Source: Cranoglanis bouderius
Lineage: Eukaryota > Chordata > Actinopteri > Siluriformes > Cranoglanididae
NCBI GenBank assembly: GCA_023630585.1
Contig: CM042540.1
Location: 17,834,574-17,898,573 of the forward strand
Direction: 5' to 3'
Length of the DNA: 64,000 nucleotides
Made by a program: the position numbers and the translations under genes. The notes below the pieces were generated by a model. It saw only the letters and a list, made by a program, of their open reading frames with translations, was not told where the DNA came from and did not search any database. How positions within the stretch are numbered: the stretch's first letter is position 1; each line of letters opens with the position of its first letter. Shown piece by piece: positions 32,241 to 46,334 of this stretch.

Positions 32241-35200
32241 TTGTATACTTGCATTGCCATGTGCGTTTGTATTATTTGGAAATCTGTGATTAAAGATTAT
32301 ACTGCTGGTGTTGTTTTTTTGTCCTATTTAGATAACAAAGTGATAACATTTGAGTTTGTTACAGTGACAGAGTGAATGATCTGTTACTATATTTAATCGG
32401 TGGATATGTGTCTGCACATGTATCTTTGTTCAAAAGGGTTTTTTTTTAATATTATTTTTTAAGCCATGCCTTTTGACAGCTTTGTTATTTTGAAGGACCC
32501 TTTAAGGACAAAACTATAAATGTTTGAATGAATTATGTTTATTTCCACATAGAATAAACCTCATTTATGACAGTAGTAAACTAGAGAACCAAACTGATAG
32601 ATTAAGCAGAGTATTTCAAAGTATAGTAGTACCACAAATCTTTCAATACCAAAATTGAAGTAAAGGGAGAATAAGTGTTAAACTGATTAAATTAGTTCCC
32701 ACTCAATAATCATTCATTTATTCTTTCATTCATCTTCAGTAATTACTTCATCCTGGTCGTGGAGCATAGACGGCAATCCATCGCAGGCAATTGTAATCGA
32801 TGTTATCTATCTGGCTGTCTTGTCTGGCCTTAGAAGATGCTTCTCTGTAGATGCTCTTACAAGGATCTCAGTGCAGAGACTACAGCATCAAGTGTTTTAT
32901 CATTGGATGTCCTGCCTGATACCACAGTCCTTGTGGGTCCAAGGTTATTTGTAAAGCAGCATGAACAGTACACAGTGTAAGAAATTCAGCAATTGATGAG
33001 TTTCCAGAAACAACTGGTTCACAGTTCTTCATTGTTCAGGGCTCCCAATAATAAGACTGAACTGCACATCTTTGCATTTATCAATATTATTTTGGGTGCT
33101 AGTAAGAAATTTATAGTGAAATGTGTATTTAGGTCTGGTGGGATCTGGTCTACACCCCTGCTAACGCTTCATGTAATCAGCTTTTCTACAAAATCAAATC
33201 AAGTTCTGGAGCTGCATTAATTTTTTTTCATACAGTTTGGATTGGTGATATTTTAAACTGTGGTCTTATCTTTTGGTAAACACAAGATTTCATGGTTGTT
33301 CAAAAGATATACCATGTAAACCTGAAAATATTTGAGTGTCCTTATAATGAAATGCATGATGGTACAGTCATAAATCCACATTTACTGATTTGTAAACTGT
33401 GTGCCTCTTTGTACTGGTACAAAATATTGGTTATAAAAATTTTAGCATCTGAGCCTTACTTAACTACATATGTTAATGCTGATTTTTTAATGTAAAAACC
33501 ATATAATGATGTTAATTATGGTAAAAACCTTGTAAAAAGGGTCGTGTTGCAGCTGCAATATAATTTTTGACAGGGTCACATTGTTTAAAATCCAATCCAA
33601 CTTATATTTCTGTTATTTCTGATATGTTTTCATACAAAGTTTGTTAGCAATAGATTTTTAAAGCGTTGTTTGTGTTGTTACATATGTTTCTGCTTACTAA
33701 ATACTTGACCAAAGTGCCTAATTTAAAAATGCTTAACTTTAAAATTTGTGAAAATGAAAATATTGGAAAACAAATGTGTTTAGCCCCGTTTTCATATTTG
33801 CTTGTGTCAATGTGTCAATGTCAATTTATTTCTGCATTCAATATCTTCAAAAATAATGCCAAAAACATAAATAAACATTACTTATTTATATTTTTTAAGG
33901 ATATCTTTTAAAGTTCTAAAAGTGGTGTTCTTTTTTTTTTCTTTTCTGTTTTTTTTTTTTCTGTTTATGTTTTTTCTGGAATCTCTACGTCAAGCAATTT
34001 ATTATACAATAAATAAAATATAGTATTTTAAACAAGTTTTGAAGCTTAAAGTTATCAACCAACTAAGAGAGCTCCCCACAGTATCATTCTGCGTGCTAGC
34101 ATTACTATTTTCCTGGACTGCAAGCTAAGTTCTGGAATTACCTGCTGACAAAACCAATTACATGTCCATAGCATCTGCACGCCTTTACTAATAATGAGTC
34201 TCGTTTACAGTGATATATGTCATGGTACCCAACTGTTTTAAATGTGTGGCCTAGAATACATGTATGAATCTGCAGACTTCTTTTGTCTACAGAATAAAAG
34301 TATGAAGCCGCAGACTACTTCTGTAGATCAATGTCAGCAATGCAATAAGACTCCAGTGAATTTGTTTTGCTCTGAAATGTTTCTGAATCCAAAAGTGATT
34401 TTCAGACCTATTTCACTATGCAAAAATAAATACAAATAAATACAATTAAATAAAAATAAATATATTTAAATAAAAATAAATAAAATAAACACCATGTTAA
34501 TAAGTATTAAATATTTAATTTAATTCATGCTCACCACTATTCAGCAGGATCTCAAATGCAGCAGGAACTTTAACCCAAACACAGAAAAGGCCCTGCAGTC
34601 TGTACTTTCTACCACAGCGAAAGAAATATAAACCGCCACAGAAACTGTAGATCCTATTCTACACAGCCAGCATGGAATCAATCGCAAATCTTCCATAACT
34701 GTCTAGTTTATCTCTGCAACGTCACGCTTCAAGCACATTGTGTGAAGTATAGAGAAAATCATTGGCTGCCAGAACCCCCAGCCCTCCCCCCAACACAGAC
34801 CTATACCAGGGTGAAGAAGAGGACACATAAAATCATGGTCAGTGCCTCATATCCCAATCACCCTCAATTCCAGTGTTAAGCACCAGCTGACATCTGCACC
34901 GCTTCCTCCTAAACAAGGACCCTTCCAACATTCATCATCTCTAATAAGTTGCAAATGTGCACTTTACTGCATATGGCAATATCAGTCTCACTGTAGTTGT
35001 ACACACTGAAACAGTTGCTGCTCTGATATTTAACAGTACATTTTTTCCCAATCATGCATATTTTTTAAAATAAGAAGTTACCGGTGTAGTTCATTAGCTA
35101 TTTTCCAGGATGTGAAAAATGACTGGACTTGCTCTTGGGTGTCACTTCCTACTCCTCTAAGCCCTGGCTGTACTTCTAGTGTGCAAAAAAATGTCAAGAC

Positions 35201-35287
35201 ATTATCATGTTTGCTAAGCAAAGGCAGATTCACTAGGCCACACATAAAAACACATTCTGTCATCAACATATACTGTATGTGAAGATA
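32241..35287. other. Intergenic, AT-rich
   Basis: No gene seen. Around 32700-32790 a short antisense piece of the teleost tRNA-SINE tail (TCATTCATCTTCAG.., GGCAATCCATCGCAGGCA) is visible. Around 34425-34490 there is an AATAAATA-rich simple repeat. Confidence 0.6.
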
Positions 35288-36787
35288 CAGTGGGTATTGA
35301 AAAGAATCACCCCCCTTTAAAATAATCAGATTTTGTTGCTTTTCATCCTGAAATGAAGATGGACACAGTTTTTGTTTTATCCAGCTGTATTTACTCAGTG
35401 CAACTTATAACATCCAAGTGAAAGACATAACACCAACATGTCAGAAAAAAAATTAAAAACCAGAACCACTGAGTTGGAAAAGGATCACCCCCTTGCTTTA
35501 ATTTGCCTTTTTTTTAATTTTTATTACAGCCTTTATTCTTTGGTATATGTCTCTACTACCTTTGCACATCTAGATGTTGCAATATTTGCCCACTCTTCTT
35601 TGTAGAACTGCTCAAGTTCAGTTCAATTTGATGGTGACCGTTTGTGGACTGCAGTCTTCAAGTCATTCCACAGATTTTCAGTGGGGTTTAAGTCTGGGCT
35701 CTGACTAGGCCATGCAAGGACATTCACCTTTTTCTCCTTCAACTACTGTGTGGTCAGTTTTGCTGTGTGCTTTGGGTCATTGTCATGTTGGAAGGTAAAC
35801 CTTCTTCCCATTGACAACTTTCTGGCAGAGGGCAACAGATTTTCCTCAAGAATTTGACGGTATTTTGCCCCATGCATTTTCCTTCTATCCTGTGTGCTAT
35901 CCTGCTGCAGAGAAACACCCCCATAACAGGATATTACCACAGCCATGCTTTACTGTAGGAATGGTGTTATTTGGATAGTGAGCTGTATTGGATGTCTGCC
36001 AGACATATCGTTTGGTGTTGAGGCCAAATAATTAAATTTTTAGTTCATGTGGCCTTTCTTGAGGAATGACTTTTTTCTTGCAATCCTCCCATACAAGCCA
36101 TTGTATGACATTTATGGAGAATTTGTGATATTGTTGTGACATGCACACAATGACCACTCTTTGTCATAAATTCCTGCAACTGCTTCAGAGTTGTTGTAGG
36201 CCTCTTGGTAGCCTCCCTGACCAGTTTCATCCTGGCTCTTTCATCCAGTTTGGAGTGACGTACTGATCCAGGGAGAGTCTGTGTTGTACAAAATACCTTC
36301 CACTTCTTAATAATAGACTTCACTGTGCTTCTAGGCATTGATAAACCCTTTGAATTTTTTTGTATCCATCTCCTGACTTGTGCCTGTCCACAACTTTATC
36401 CCAGAGATCTTTTGACAGTGCCTTGCCACCCATAGTTGATTGCTTCAGTTACACAACAAAATGCTCCAGGAAAGCTCTTTTCATGCTGAGCTAATCAAAA
36501 TGACCACAGCTGATCACACTTGAAAGTCAAATGGCTTTGTGTGCCATTGAGAAGGTGATTAGCTACACCTTATTGAGTTTACAAGTCATTTTTAGGAGGG
36601 GGGTGATCCTTTTTCCAACTCAGTGATTCTGTTATTGTTTAAATTTCTTTCTGACATGTTGGTGTTATATCTTTCACTTGGATGTTATAAGTTGCACTGA
36701 GTAAATACAGCTGGATGAAACAAAAACTGTGTCCATCTTCATTTCAGGCTGAAAAGCAACAAAATGTGATTTATTTAAATGGGGGTA
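35288..36787 (-). mobile_element. Tc1-like transposon with ~200-bp inverted ends, decayed
   Basis: The left end starts next to TA (CAGTGGGTATTGAAAAGAAT). The right arm mirrors the left from about 36590 but loses its last bases. Minus-strand remnants include the HTH (36045-36338: MPRSTVKSIIKKWKVF) and the second catalytic region (35743-35946: FTFQHDNDPKHTAKLTTQ). Frames are broken between them. A lone right-arm fragment of the same family lies at 45778-45946. Confidence 0.88.
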
Positions 36788-37574
36788 TATGTATATTATC
36801 TGTTGACCAGTCATGCAGTACTAAACTCTAAGCATAGACTCCCTTCTGGAGCTTGGAGGGAGTTCCATGGAAAAGCAATACATGACCTACTTGTTTGAAA
36901 GATATGTAATTAAAATAGTCCTCTAATGATTCTCCATGAGAGGTAAACACAGCTCTACAACTTCTCTTGGGGTTCCAGAGAAATCTACTACACATTTTAC
37001 TAAGTGCAAGGTTTTGCTTTTGATTACATACTTGTTAACTGTTGCATATTAGTTTATTGATTTCTGTACTTGATCTGTTAAATAATGTGTTCAGATGCAT
37101 TCTATGCATGGTGTTTTACACTAGTTACCTGAAAAAAGAAGAAGATGGGGAACACTGTACTGAAAAAGTACTTAAAAAGAAAGTAACCACTTCACCATGG
37201 TCTGGGGAACAGTGGGGGTTAGTTGGGAATACACCTCGGAGAATACACAGAGTGAGCCCATGAGATCAAGCACTGAAACTCCACACAAACAGTTACCCAA
37301 GCTCAGGATTAAGCCAGGGAGCTGAAACGGTGAAGTGGCAATGCTACCTGATGTGTCACCATGCTGCCCACCTAGATAGTGTGTGGGTATTATTCTCTGG
37401 GCTCATGAACCTCCAGGACATTTATATCTTTCCCTATGATTGATACTAGCGCCTGCACTCCTAAAAAAAAAGCCCTGATAAAATATTATACTATCAAAAA
37501 TCATTACCAGGGCACATACAATAAGTCTAGACCACAGGCTCTACTAATTCAAGGTCATGACAACATTGCACATA
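36788..37574. other. Intergenic with SINE remnant
   Basis: About 37200-37380 resembles an antisense piece of a tRNA-derived SINE (GAAACTCCACACAAACAG.., CACCATGCTGCCC). Otherwise nothing. Confidence 0.45.
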
Positions 37575-39141
37575 CAACTGTGGCCAAAAGTTTTGAGAAT
37601 GACACAAATATTAATTTTCACAAAGTCTGCTGCTTCAGTGTTTTTAGATCTTTTTGTCAGATGTTACTAACTGTTACTGAAGTATAATCACAAACATTTC
37701 ATAAGTGTCAATGGCTTTTATTGACAATTACATAAAGTTTATGCAAAGAGTCAATATTTGCAGTGTTGACCCTTCTTTTTCAAGACCTCTGCAATTCGCC
37801 CTGGCATGCTGTCAATCAACTTCTGGGCCACATCCTGACTGATGGCAGCCCATTCTTGCATAATCAATGCTTGGGGTTTGTCAGAGTTTGTGGGTTTTTG
37901 TTTGTCCACCCGCCTCTTGAGGATTAACCACAAATTCTCAATGGGATTAAGGTCTGGGGAGTTTCCTGGCCATGGACCCAAAATGTCGATGTTTTGTTCC
38001 CCGAGCCACTTCGTTATCACTTTTGCCTTGTGGCAAGGTGCCCCATCATGCTGGAAAAGGCATTGTTCGTCACCAAACTGTTCTTGGATGGTTGGGAGAA
38101 GTTGCTCTCTGAGGATGTTTTTGTACCATTCTTTATTCATGGCTGTGTTCTTAGGCAAAATTATGAGTGAGCCCACTCCCTTGGCTGAGAAGCAACCCCA
38201 CACATGAGTGGTCTCAGGATGCTTTACTGTTGGCATGACACAGGACTGATGGTAGCGCTCACCTTTTCTTCTCCAGACAAGCTTTTTTCCAGATGCCCCA
38301 AACAATTGGAAAGGGGATTCATCAGAGAAAATGACATTACCCCAGTCCTCAGTAGTCCAATCCCTGTACTTTTTGCAGAATAGCAGTCTGTCCCTGATGT
38401 TTTTTCCTGGAGAGAAGTGGCTTCTTTGCTGCCCTTCTTGACACCAGGCCATCCTCCAAAAGTCTTTGCCTTACTGTGCGTGCAGACGCACTCACACCTG
38501 CCTGCTGCCATTCCTGAGCAAGCTCTGCACTGGTGGTGCCCCGATCCCGCAGCTGAATCAACTTTAGGAGACGGTCCTGGCGCTTGCTGGACTTTCTTGG
38601 GCGCCCTGAAGCCTTCTTCACAACAGTTGAACCTCTCTCCTTGAAGGTCTTGATGATCCGATAAATGGTTGATTTAGGTGCAATCTTACTAGCAGTAATA
38701 TCCTTGCCTGTGAATCCCTTTTTGTGCAAAGCAATGATGGCTGCATGTGTTTCCTTGCAGGTAACCAAAGTTAACAGAGGAAGAACAATAATTTCAAGCA
38801 CCACCCTCCTTTAAAGCTTCCAGTCTCTTATTCTAACTCAGTCAGCATGACAGAGTGATCTCCAGCCTTGTCCTCATTAACATTCTCACCTGTGTTAACG
38901 AGAGAATCACTGACATGATGTCAGCTGGTCCTTTTGTGGAAGGGCTGAAATGCAGTGGACATGTTTTTTTGGGATTAAGTTCATTTTCATGGCAAAGAGG
39001 GACTTTGAAATTAATTGCAATTCATCTGATCACTCTTCATAACATTCTGGAGTATATGCAAATTGCCATCAGAAAAACTGAGGCAGCAGACTTTGTAAAA
39101 ATTAATATTTGTGTCATTCTCAAAACTTTTGGCCACGGCTG
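37575..39141 (-). mobile_element. Near-intact Tc1-like transposon (DD35E)
   Basis: 1567 bases flanked by TA. The inverted ends of ~75 bp share GTGGCCAAAAGTTTTGAGAA. The transposase on the minus strand has two overlapping frames. 38349-38804 holds the HTH half (ITASKIAPKSTIYRIIKTFK, then GRPRKSSKRQ). 37751-38452 holds the catalytic half (VIFSDESPFQLFGASGKK, LFQHDGAPCHKAKV, SPDLNPIENLW), ending in a natural stop. One net frameshift separates them; all three catalytic acidic residues are present. I count 35 residues between the second D and the E, unlike the 34 of classical Tc1; DD35E families are known in vertebrates. Confidence 0.92.
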
Positions 39142-40958
39142 TACACTACAGGCCCAGACCCTTAATACAGGCTCAGTAATCATATAAATCATATTTCATA
39201 TAAATCTTATGTGTTGAACAGGGCTATGCAATATTACTTCCCAGTTTGACCAAAATAAAGCACCTCAGAAAATGAGACTGGTGCCATGTCCATAATAACA
39301 ATATTGTGTGCACTTAACATGGTAATATATTCTATTAGGCTACTGAATATTGGTACAAGATTATTGTTTGGTGTGCTTGTGGTATGTCTCTGATCTGCTG
39401 ATATTCTTTGTAATCTCTTTATAACAAGGAATGTTTGACCTTGGTGCACAAGGTGAGGTGCTAGTAAAATGTGTTGTGATACGCTGCTGCTCTATCTCTA
39501 TCTAGGGTATTTTTTTTAAATAATTAAAACACTGACATCTGGTATAAGGCATGGTAGATGTTTGTGACTTCTGTGTTAAATAACTTTATGATATTCTCTG
39601 TAATCATTCTCTGTTCTCATGGATTAAGAGAATTTGTTATGTATTCATTGTTCAGTCACTGTTTTGGTGGGCTTCTCCTTCTTTACTTGGACAGTAAAGT
39701 AGGAGAAGCCCAGTGAGTGGTGGTTATTCATTGTAAGTGGTTTTGATTCTTGTTTTTTTCAAGGACACCCACTTTAACAAATCTGGGGTGAATTGCAAAA
39801 CTCTAACTGATGCCTCCTTTTTAATTCCTTGGTCCTTATGTCCTTCAGAAATCAATAGAAACTGGCCATTTTTAGGATGCACCAATTCTTAAAATGCACT
39901 CAGAGTAATCAATGAATGAGGAAGAAAGGAGACTTCTAGACTTCTGATACACAAATGCCTCATATGCAGAACTGCTGTATTTGACGTAAGCCTATGATAT
40001 ACTGTAAATACTTATCACTTCCAAAAAACAAATTCTATTAAATGACACAACAATACAAAACTGCAAACACATAATTAATACATTTTAAATAAATACAAAA
40101 TGTGTGCAAAACATATTTGAATATAAGTCAGTTAAAATATGGCCATAGGAGAAGTCAGGGGATGAGAAAAATCTTGTTTAGGCTAAAACATCAACATTTA
40201 AGTGTAATATATACATGCAATTATGTTTTCATTAAGGTTAATTTAGGGTGTAGGCCTAATCTGCATAGACAGATCTGTTATGTAGTTAATGCAGCTAAGC
40301 AGCATGTCGCAGTAACATACTGCATCAGTGAGCAAGTTTGGTAAATACATATGTTTGTCCTCAATTCCTCTTGTCCTCATTTCCATTCCTATCATCCTTT
40401 CCTCTGTTCCTTTGGGGAAGGAGGTGAGGAAGGGAAGCAAGGTAAGGAATCAAGGAGGTGCAGTGTAAGAAATGAGGCATACCCTTTGTATATAATGAAG
40501 ATACCTTCAGGGACACATGTTGACAGACAAGGTTTTGAAGCACAAGTTATTTTGGTGAATCATCTGTTGCAAACTCTCAGTAAATACACTATGCGGAACA
40601 ACATAATCAAAGTAGCAGTATGTAACTTTTTTTTTCAACCCTATATTTGATCTACATCAGAAGCAACTGCCACTGGGGTTTAGTTTTTTTTTTAAATGTG
40701 CTGAAAAAAAAAAAGACTGAATTTAAATTGGGCAGAAGGACACACATCCCAAGTTCTTGTACACTAATTCCAAGTGTGTTCAGGAGTGATAATTCTAATG
40801 TGTTTTTCATTGTTTTCATTTTTTGTGTTTCTGAACATTTTTTGTAGTATTACAGTCTTATTAGGCTCACTAGAAGGAGCCCTAGAATTCCCTATCTTCC
40901 TTTTTGTGTGCTTTAATTTTTAGAAGGATTTGCCCAGATCCCTTTGTAGGGGCAATGA

Positions 40959-40961
<3 letters not shown>
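39142..40961. other. Intergenic, no recognised feature
   Basis: AT-rich sequence; a short imperfect inverted repeat lies around GGCTTCTCCTTCTTTACTTG (39669) and AAGTAGGAGAAGCCC (39697). Confidence 0.5.

Positions 40962-42324
<1,363 letters not shown>

Positions 42325-42404
<80 letters not shown>
42325..42404. repeat. (TA)n microsatellite
   Basis: About 40 TA units, directly abutting the fold-back MITE that follows. Confidence 0.97.
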
Positions 42405-42407
<3 letters not shown>

Positions 42408-42872
42408 TATCTCACAAAATGAGTACACCCCTCACATTTTTGTAAATATTTTATTATATCTTTTCATGGGACAACACTGACGAAATGACACTTTGCTACA
42501 ATGTAAAGTAGTGAGTATACAGCTTGTATAACAGTGTAAATTTGCTGTCCCCTCAAAATAACTCAACACACAGCCATTAATGTCTAAACCGCTGGCAACA
42601 AAAGTGAGTACACCGGGGAGGGAAAATGGCTAATTGGGCCCAATTTGGACATTTTCACTTAGGGGTGTACTCACTTTTGTTGCCAGCGGTTTAGACATTA
42701 ATGGCTGTGTGTTGTTATTTTGAGGGGACAGCAAATTTACAATGTTATACAAGCTGTACACTCACTATTTTACATTGTAGCAAAGTGTCATTTCTTCAGT
42801 GTTGTCTCATGAAAAGATATAATAAAATATTTACAAAAATGTGAGGGGTGTACTCACTTTTGTGAGATACTG
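42405..42872. mobile_element. Fold-back MITE, Tc1/mariner type
   Basis: 468 bases that pair with themselves over almost the whole length. The left end CAGTATCTCACAAAATGAGT is mirrored by the right end, with arms of about 215 bp around a short centre near 42630. It is flanked by TA, with no coding capacity. It has inserted in, or seeded, the adjacent TA repeat. Confidence 0.93.
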
Positions 42873-43496
42873 TATATTATATTACTCATTACCTTTGGTT
42901 GCACGAGAGGAGGTAAATGGTAATTATTTGAGAAAAGTATTGGTTCTGAGTGTGACCTCAGTGTGATGTTTAGTCTTACTTTAGTATTCATTAGTTCGAG
43001 AAGAAGCCTCACTCCTGTATGAACTCATTTATACAGTACAGGAAAAAAGGCTGCACCATAAGGCAGGTCATTAAGCAGGACATTTGTTGCTTCATGCTGG
43101 TAAAAAGTTCATAGATGAATGCCTGAGGATAATTAATATTTTCAAGGTTAAGTGTTATTGTTATGTAAGCCTGCATTGTGAATTTAATTGGGAAGAATCC
43201 AGAAATCCTAATCACGGTTCAGAAACAGGAGTCAAAACACAGGGAGGCAAAGCAGTATAAGCAACTCCATGATCAAAACCTCAAAAATAACAGGTCTGAG
43301 TTAAATCTGGTAAAATTTAAACACAAAACAAGGAACTGCAACACAGAAAATCAGTGCTTAGGCTTACATAAGCATAACTTTGCCAAGCTAAATTCTGAGA
43401 CAGACAATATCATGCATTGCATCATGCTGCATCAGAGTACATGACCAAATGAGCTGATTATAATGATTATTTTTAAAGGTTATGGTGCTATTGTTA
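42873..43496. other. Intergenic, no recognised feature
   Basis: Unique AT-rich sequence between two mobile elements. Confidence 0.5.
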
Positions 43497-44278
43497 CAGT
43501 GAGGGAAAAAGTATTTGATCCCCTGCTGATTTTGTATGTTTTCCCACTGACAAAGAAATGATCAGTCTATAATTTTAATGGTAGGTGTATTTTAACAGTG
43601 AGAGACAGAATAACAACAAAAAAATCCAGAAAAACGCATTTAAAAAAAGTTATAAATTGATTTGCATTTTAATGAGTGAAATAAGTATTTGATACTCTAT
43701 CAATCAGCAAGATTTCTGGCTCCCAGGTGTCTTTTACACATATAATGAGCTGAGATTAGAAGCACTCTCTTAAAGGGAGTGCTCCTAATCTCAGCTTGTT
43801 ACCTGTATAAAAGACACCTGTCCACAGAAGCAATCAATCAATCAGATTCCAAACTCTCCACCATGGCCAAGACCAAAGAGCTGTCCAAGGATGTCAGGGA
43901 CAAGATTGTAGACCTACACAAGGCTGGAATGGGCTACAAGACCATCGCCAAGCAGCTTGGTGAGAAGGTGACAACAGTTGGTGCGATTATTCGCAAATGG
44001 AAGAAACACAAAATAACTGTCCTCAGTCTGGGGCTCCATGCAAGATCTCACCTTGTGGAGTTTCAATGATCATGAGAACGGTGAGGAATCAGCCCAGAAC
44101 TACACGGGAGGATCTTGTTAATGATCTCAAGGCAGCTGGGACCATAGTCACCAAGAAAACAACTGGTAACACACTACGTCATGAAGGACTGCAGCGGGCA
44201 AACGTGCGGGCAAACGTTCTTTGTCAGTGGGCAAACGTACAAAATCAGCAGGGGATCAAATACTTTTTTCCCCCACCA
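43497..44278 (+). mobile_element. Internally deleted Tc1-like element keeping the HTH domain
   Basis: 782 bases between TA sites. The ends share AAAAGTATTTGATCCCCTGC in inverted orientation. The sense ORF from 43863 starts MAKTKELSKDVRDKIVDLHK and covers the first HTH (YKTIAKQLGEKVTTVGAIIR). It then shifts frame and jumps to the right end near 44195, so no catalytic domain is left. A long palindrome at 43724-43820 includes the TATA-like TGTATAAAAG upstream of the ATG. The full-length relative is at 48099-49482. Confidence 0.9.
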
Positions 44279-45731
44279 TATGTGAGACTGAGTAGGGCAA
44301 AGTTGGAGGCTTATCAATTCACCTGTTATCAATTCACTAACAACCCTTATGGAAGGAGGAGGTCTTATTAATGGATAAACAAACAATAAGAAGAAAGTAC
44401 ACACTTTACACATTACTATTAGATCTTTATTTTGGCCATTTTACCAATGTTTTCAAATCTTAGCTCATTGTACCCCTGCTTACTTTGTACAGTGGATTTT
44501 TGCCCATAAAAGTGTGTCATGGATTTAATTTCCTCTTGCCTTAACTTGACCGTGTTGTGACCTGGCAACCATTGCCTGTGGGGCAAAGAGGCAGAGAGCT
44601 CAGGGTACTGTATGTGTAAAGCTTTGAAGCTTTGTTTTGTCTTTCAAAGCACAGAGACCATAAATCTCTTGGCATAATTCATTTAACATAGTGTTAATTA
44701 GGGCAAGGAATTGAGAAGTGATCCTCTGTATATTTATGTGAATGTGAAAGAAGAGAACAGGGAAAATCATTTCAACAGTATCATTTTTCTCTATATTTCT
44801 GTCACAATTTTCACAGTGCTCTCAATTTCCGAGCTTTAGTGGGGGAAACTGAGATGACTGTGTTGATGTCATGATGTTTTTTTCCAGTAAGCCAATAATA
44901 AGCTAGTCTTGTGTTCTCAATATGCCATACCAAAATCTAGTCTAATTTATCAAAATTAGTCAGTGTTCTATCCATAGTTCAGACATGTCACTGTTATCCA
45001 CAGTTGTTGCTTTCCAAAAGTAGTGAAGGGCAGCAGGTTTCAAGCAGAGATGAGCAACTCTGAAATCTGGAGCACACATTCAGTAGATGAATAGGTGTCA
45101 TTCAAGCTCCCTCTTCATCTTAATGAAATCAATCTCAAGCGAGTTACTCTGTCACTTCTCCTGCCAATCTTATAATTTCATCTCCTCCAGGAAAGTAAAA
45201 CAGTGCCAGGGAGCCATGGTACTTGCAAGATCAGCTGTTGCATAATCTATGGAGCATTAGACAGGAACCCAGGGCGCCATCTGTGTTTGGAGGGGAAGAG
45301 AAAGGACAGTAAAAGAAATAGAGAGCATAACAGAAAGTGAAAGCATGAGACATGCCCTGTCACATTGATGCCCAGGGAAAAAGTAATAGATTTTCTGAAC
45401 CATAGTCATCCTACTAGCATTAGTGTTTTTATTTCCCCTTTGAATTCCTGTTAGAAATGTGATAGATGTGTCTACATAAAAAGGAAGTGCTGGTTACATC
45501 ATGCATGAGACATCAACTAATTAGAGCAGAGACACCCGATGGTTGCATCTGGGCTTATTTATTTAAGGGAAAGTATATATCAAGGTGTTTAGAGAGTTCA
45601 CACTTTACAGCACTGGTGCTCTGGTCTTGACACTACTGCTAACCCCATGTCAGGGAGCCATCATGTCACTAATTTCTGTGTCTGACTGAAGGTTTTGGAG
45701 CTGGCACAGCTGTTCAAGGAGACATCATTTG

Positions 45732-45734
<3 letters not shown>
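44279..45734. other. Intergenic, no recognised feature
   Basis: No coding signal or complete repeat seen. Confidence 0.5.

Positions 45735-45775
<41 letters not shown>
45735..45775. repeat. (TA)n microsatellite
   Basis: About 20 units, directly followed by a Tc1 terminal fragment. Confidence 0.95.
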
Positions 45776-45776
<1 letters not shown>

Positions 45777-45777
45777 C

Positions 45778-45946
45778 ATTTTTTTTCTGACATGTTGGTG
45801 TTATATCTTTCACTTGGATGTTATAAATTGGACTAAGTAAATATAGCTGGATAAAATAAAAACTGTGTCCATCTTCATTTCAGGCTGAAAAGCAACAAAA
45901 TGTGATTCTTTTAAAGGGGGGTGATTCTTTTCTATACCCACTGAAG
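45778..45946. mobile_element. Orphan terminal arm of a Tc1-like element
   Basis: Closely matches the right arm of the element at 35288-36787 (GTGTTATATCTTTCACTTGG, then AGGCTGAAAAGCAACAAAAT) and keeps the intact tip TTCTATACCCACTG lost in that copy. The rest of the element is absent. Confidence 0.85.
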
Positions 45947-46216
45947 CCCTAACCCTAACCCTAATCTTAACCTCAGTAACCAAAGTGATTTATTTTTTAA
46001 ATAACAAAAAAGCAGGGACATTTGGTCCCCATTACAATATGAAAACATGAGGCATTGTCATCTTTCGGCTTATCTTCTGCTTCTTTATTACTTCTTAGTC
46101 ATAGCGCTAAATCTGACGAACATATACAACCACAATTCCAAAAACGCTGGGATGTTGTGTAAAATATAAATAAAAACAGAATGCAATGATTTGCAAATCT
46201 CATAAACCCATATTTT

Positions 46217-46334
46217 AGTGAAAGTGAAATAGTGAAAGTGACATGTGAAGGCCAATGTATGGTAACCCATACTTGGAATTTGTCCTCTGCGTTTAACCCA
46301 TCCAAATTAGTGCACACACATTAGGAGTTGTGAG
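46217..46334 (-). mobile_element. SINE 3' fragment inserted in Tc1 element
   Basis: Antisense match to the 3' half of the SINE at 51660-51935 (TGACATGTGAAGGCCAATGT, GTTTAACCCATCCAA). It splits the phrase CATATTTT/ATTCACAATAG that is continuous in the sister element at 13797-15383. Confidence 0.85.

Noticed and set aside
45949..45970. Interstitial telomere array
   Set aside because: Only about three CCCTAA units; too short to claim a telomere fusion, kept only as part of a junction remark.
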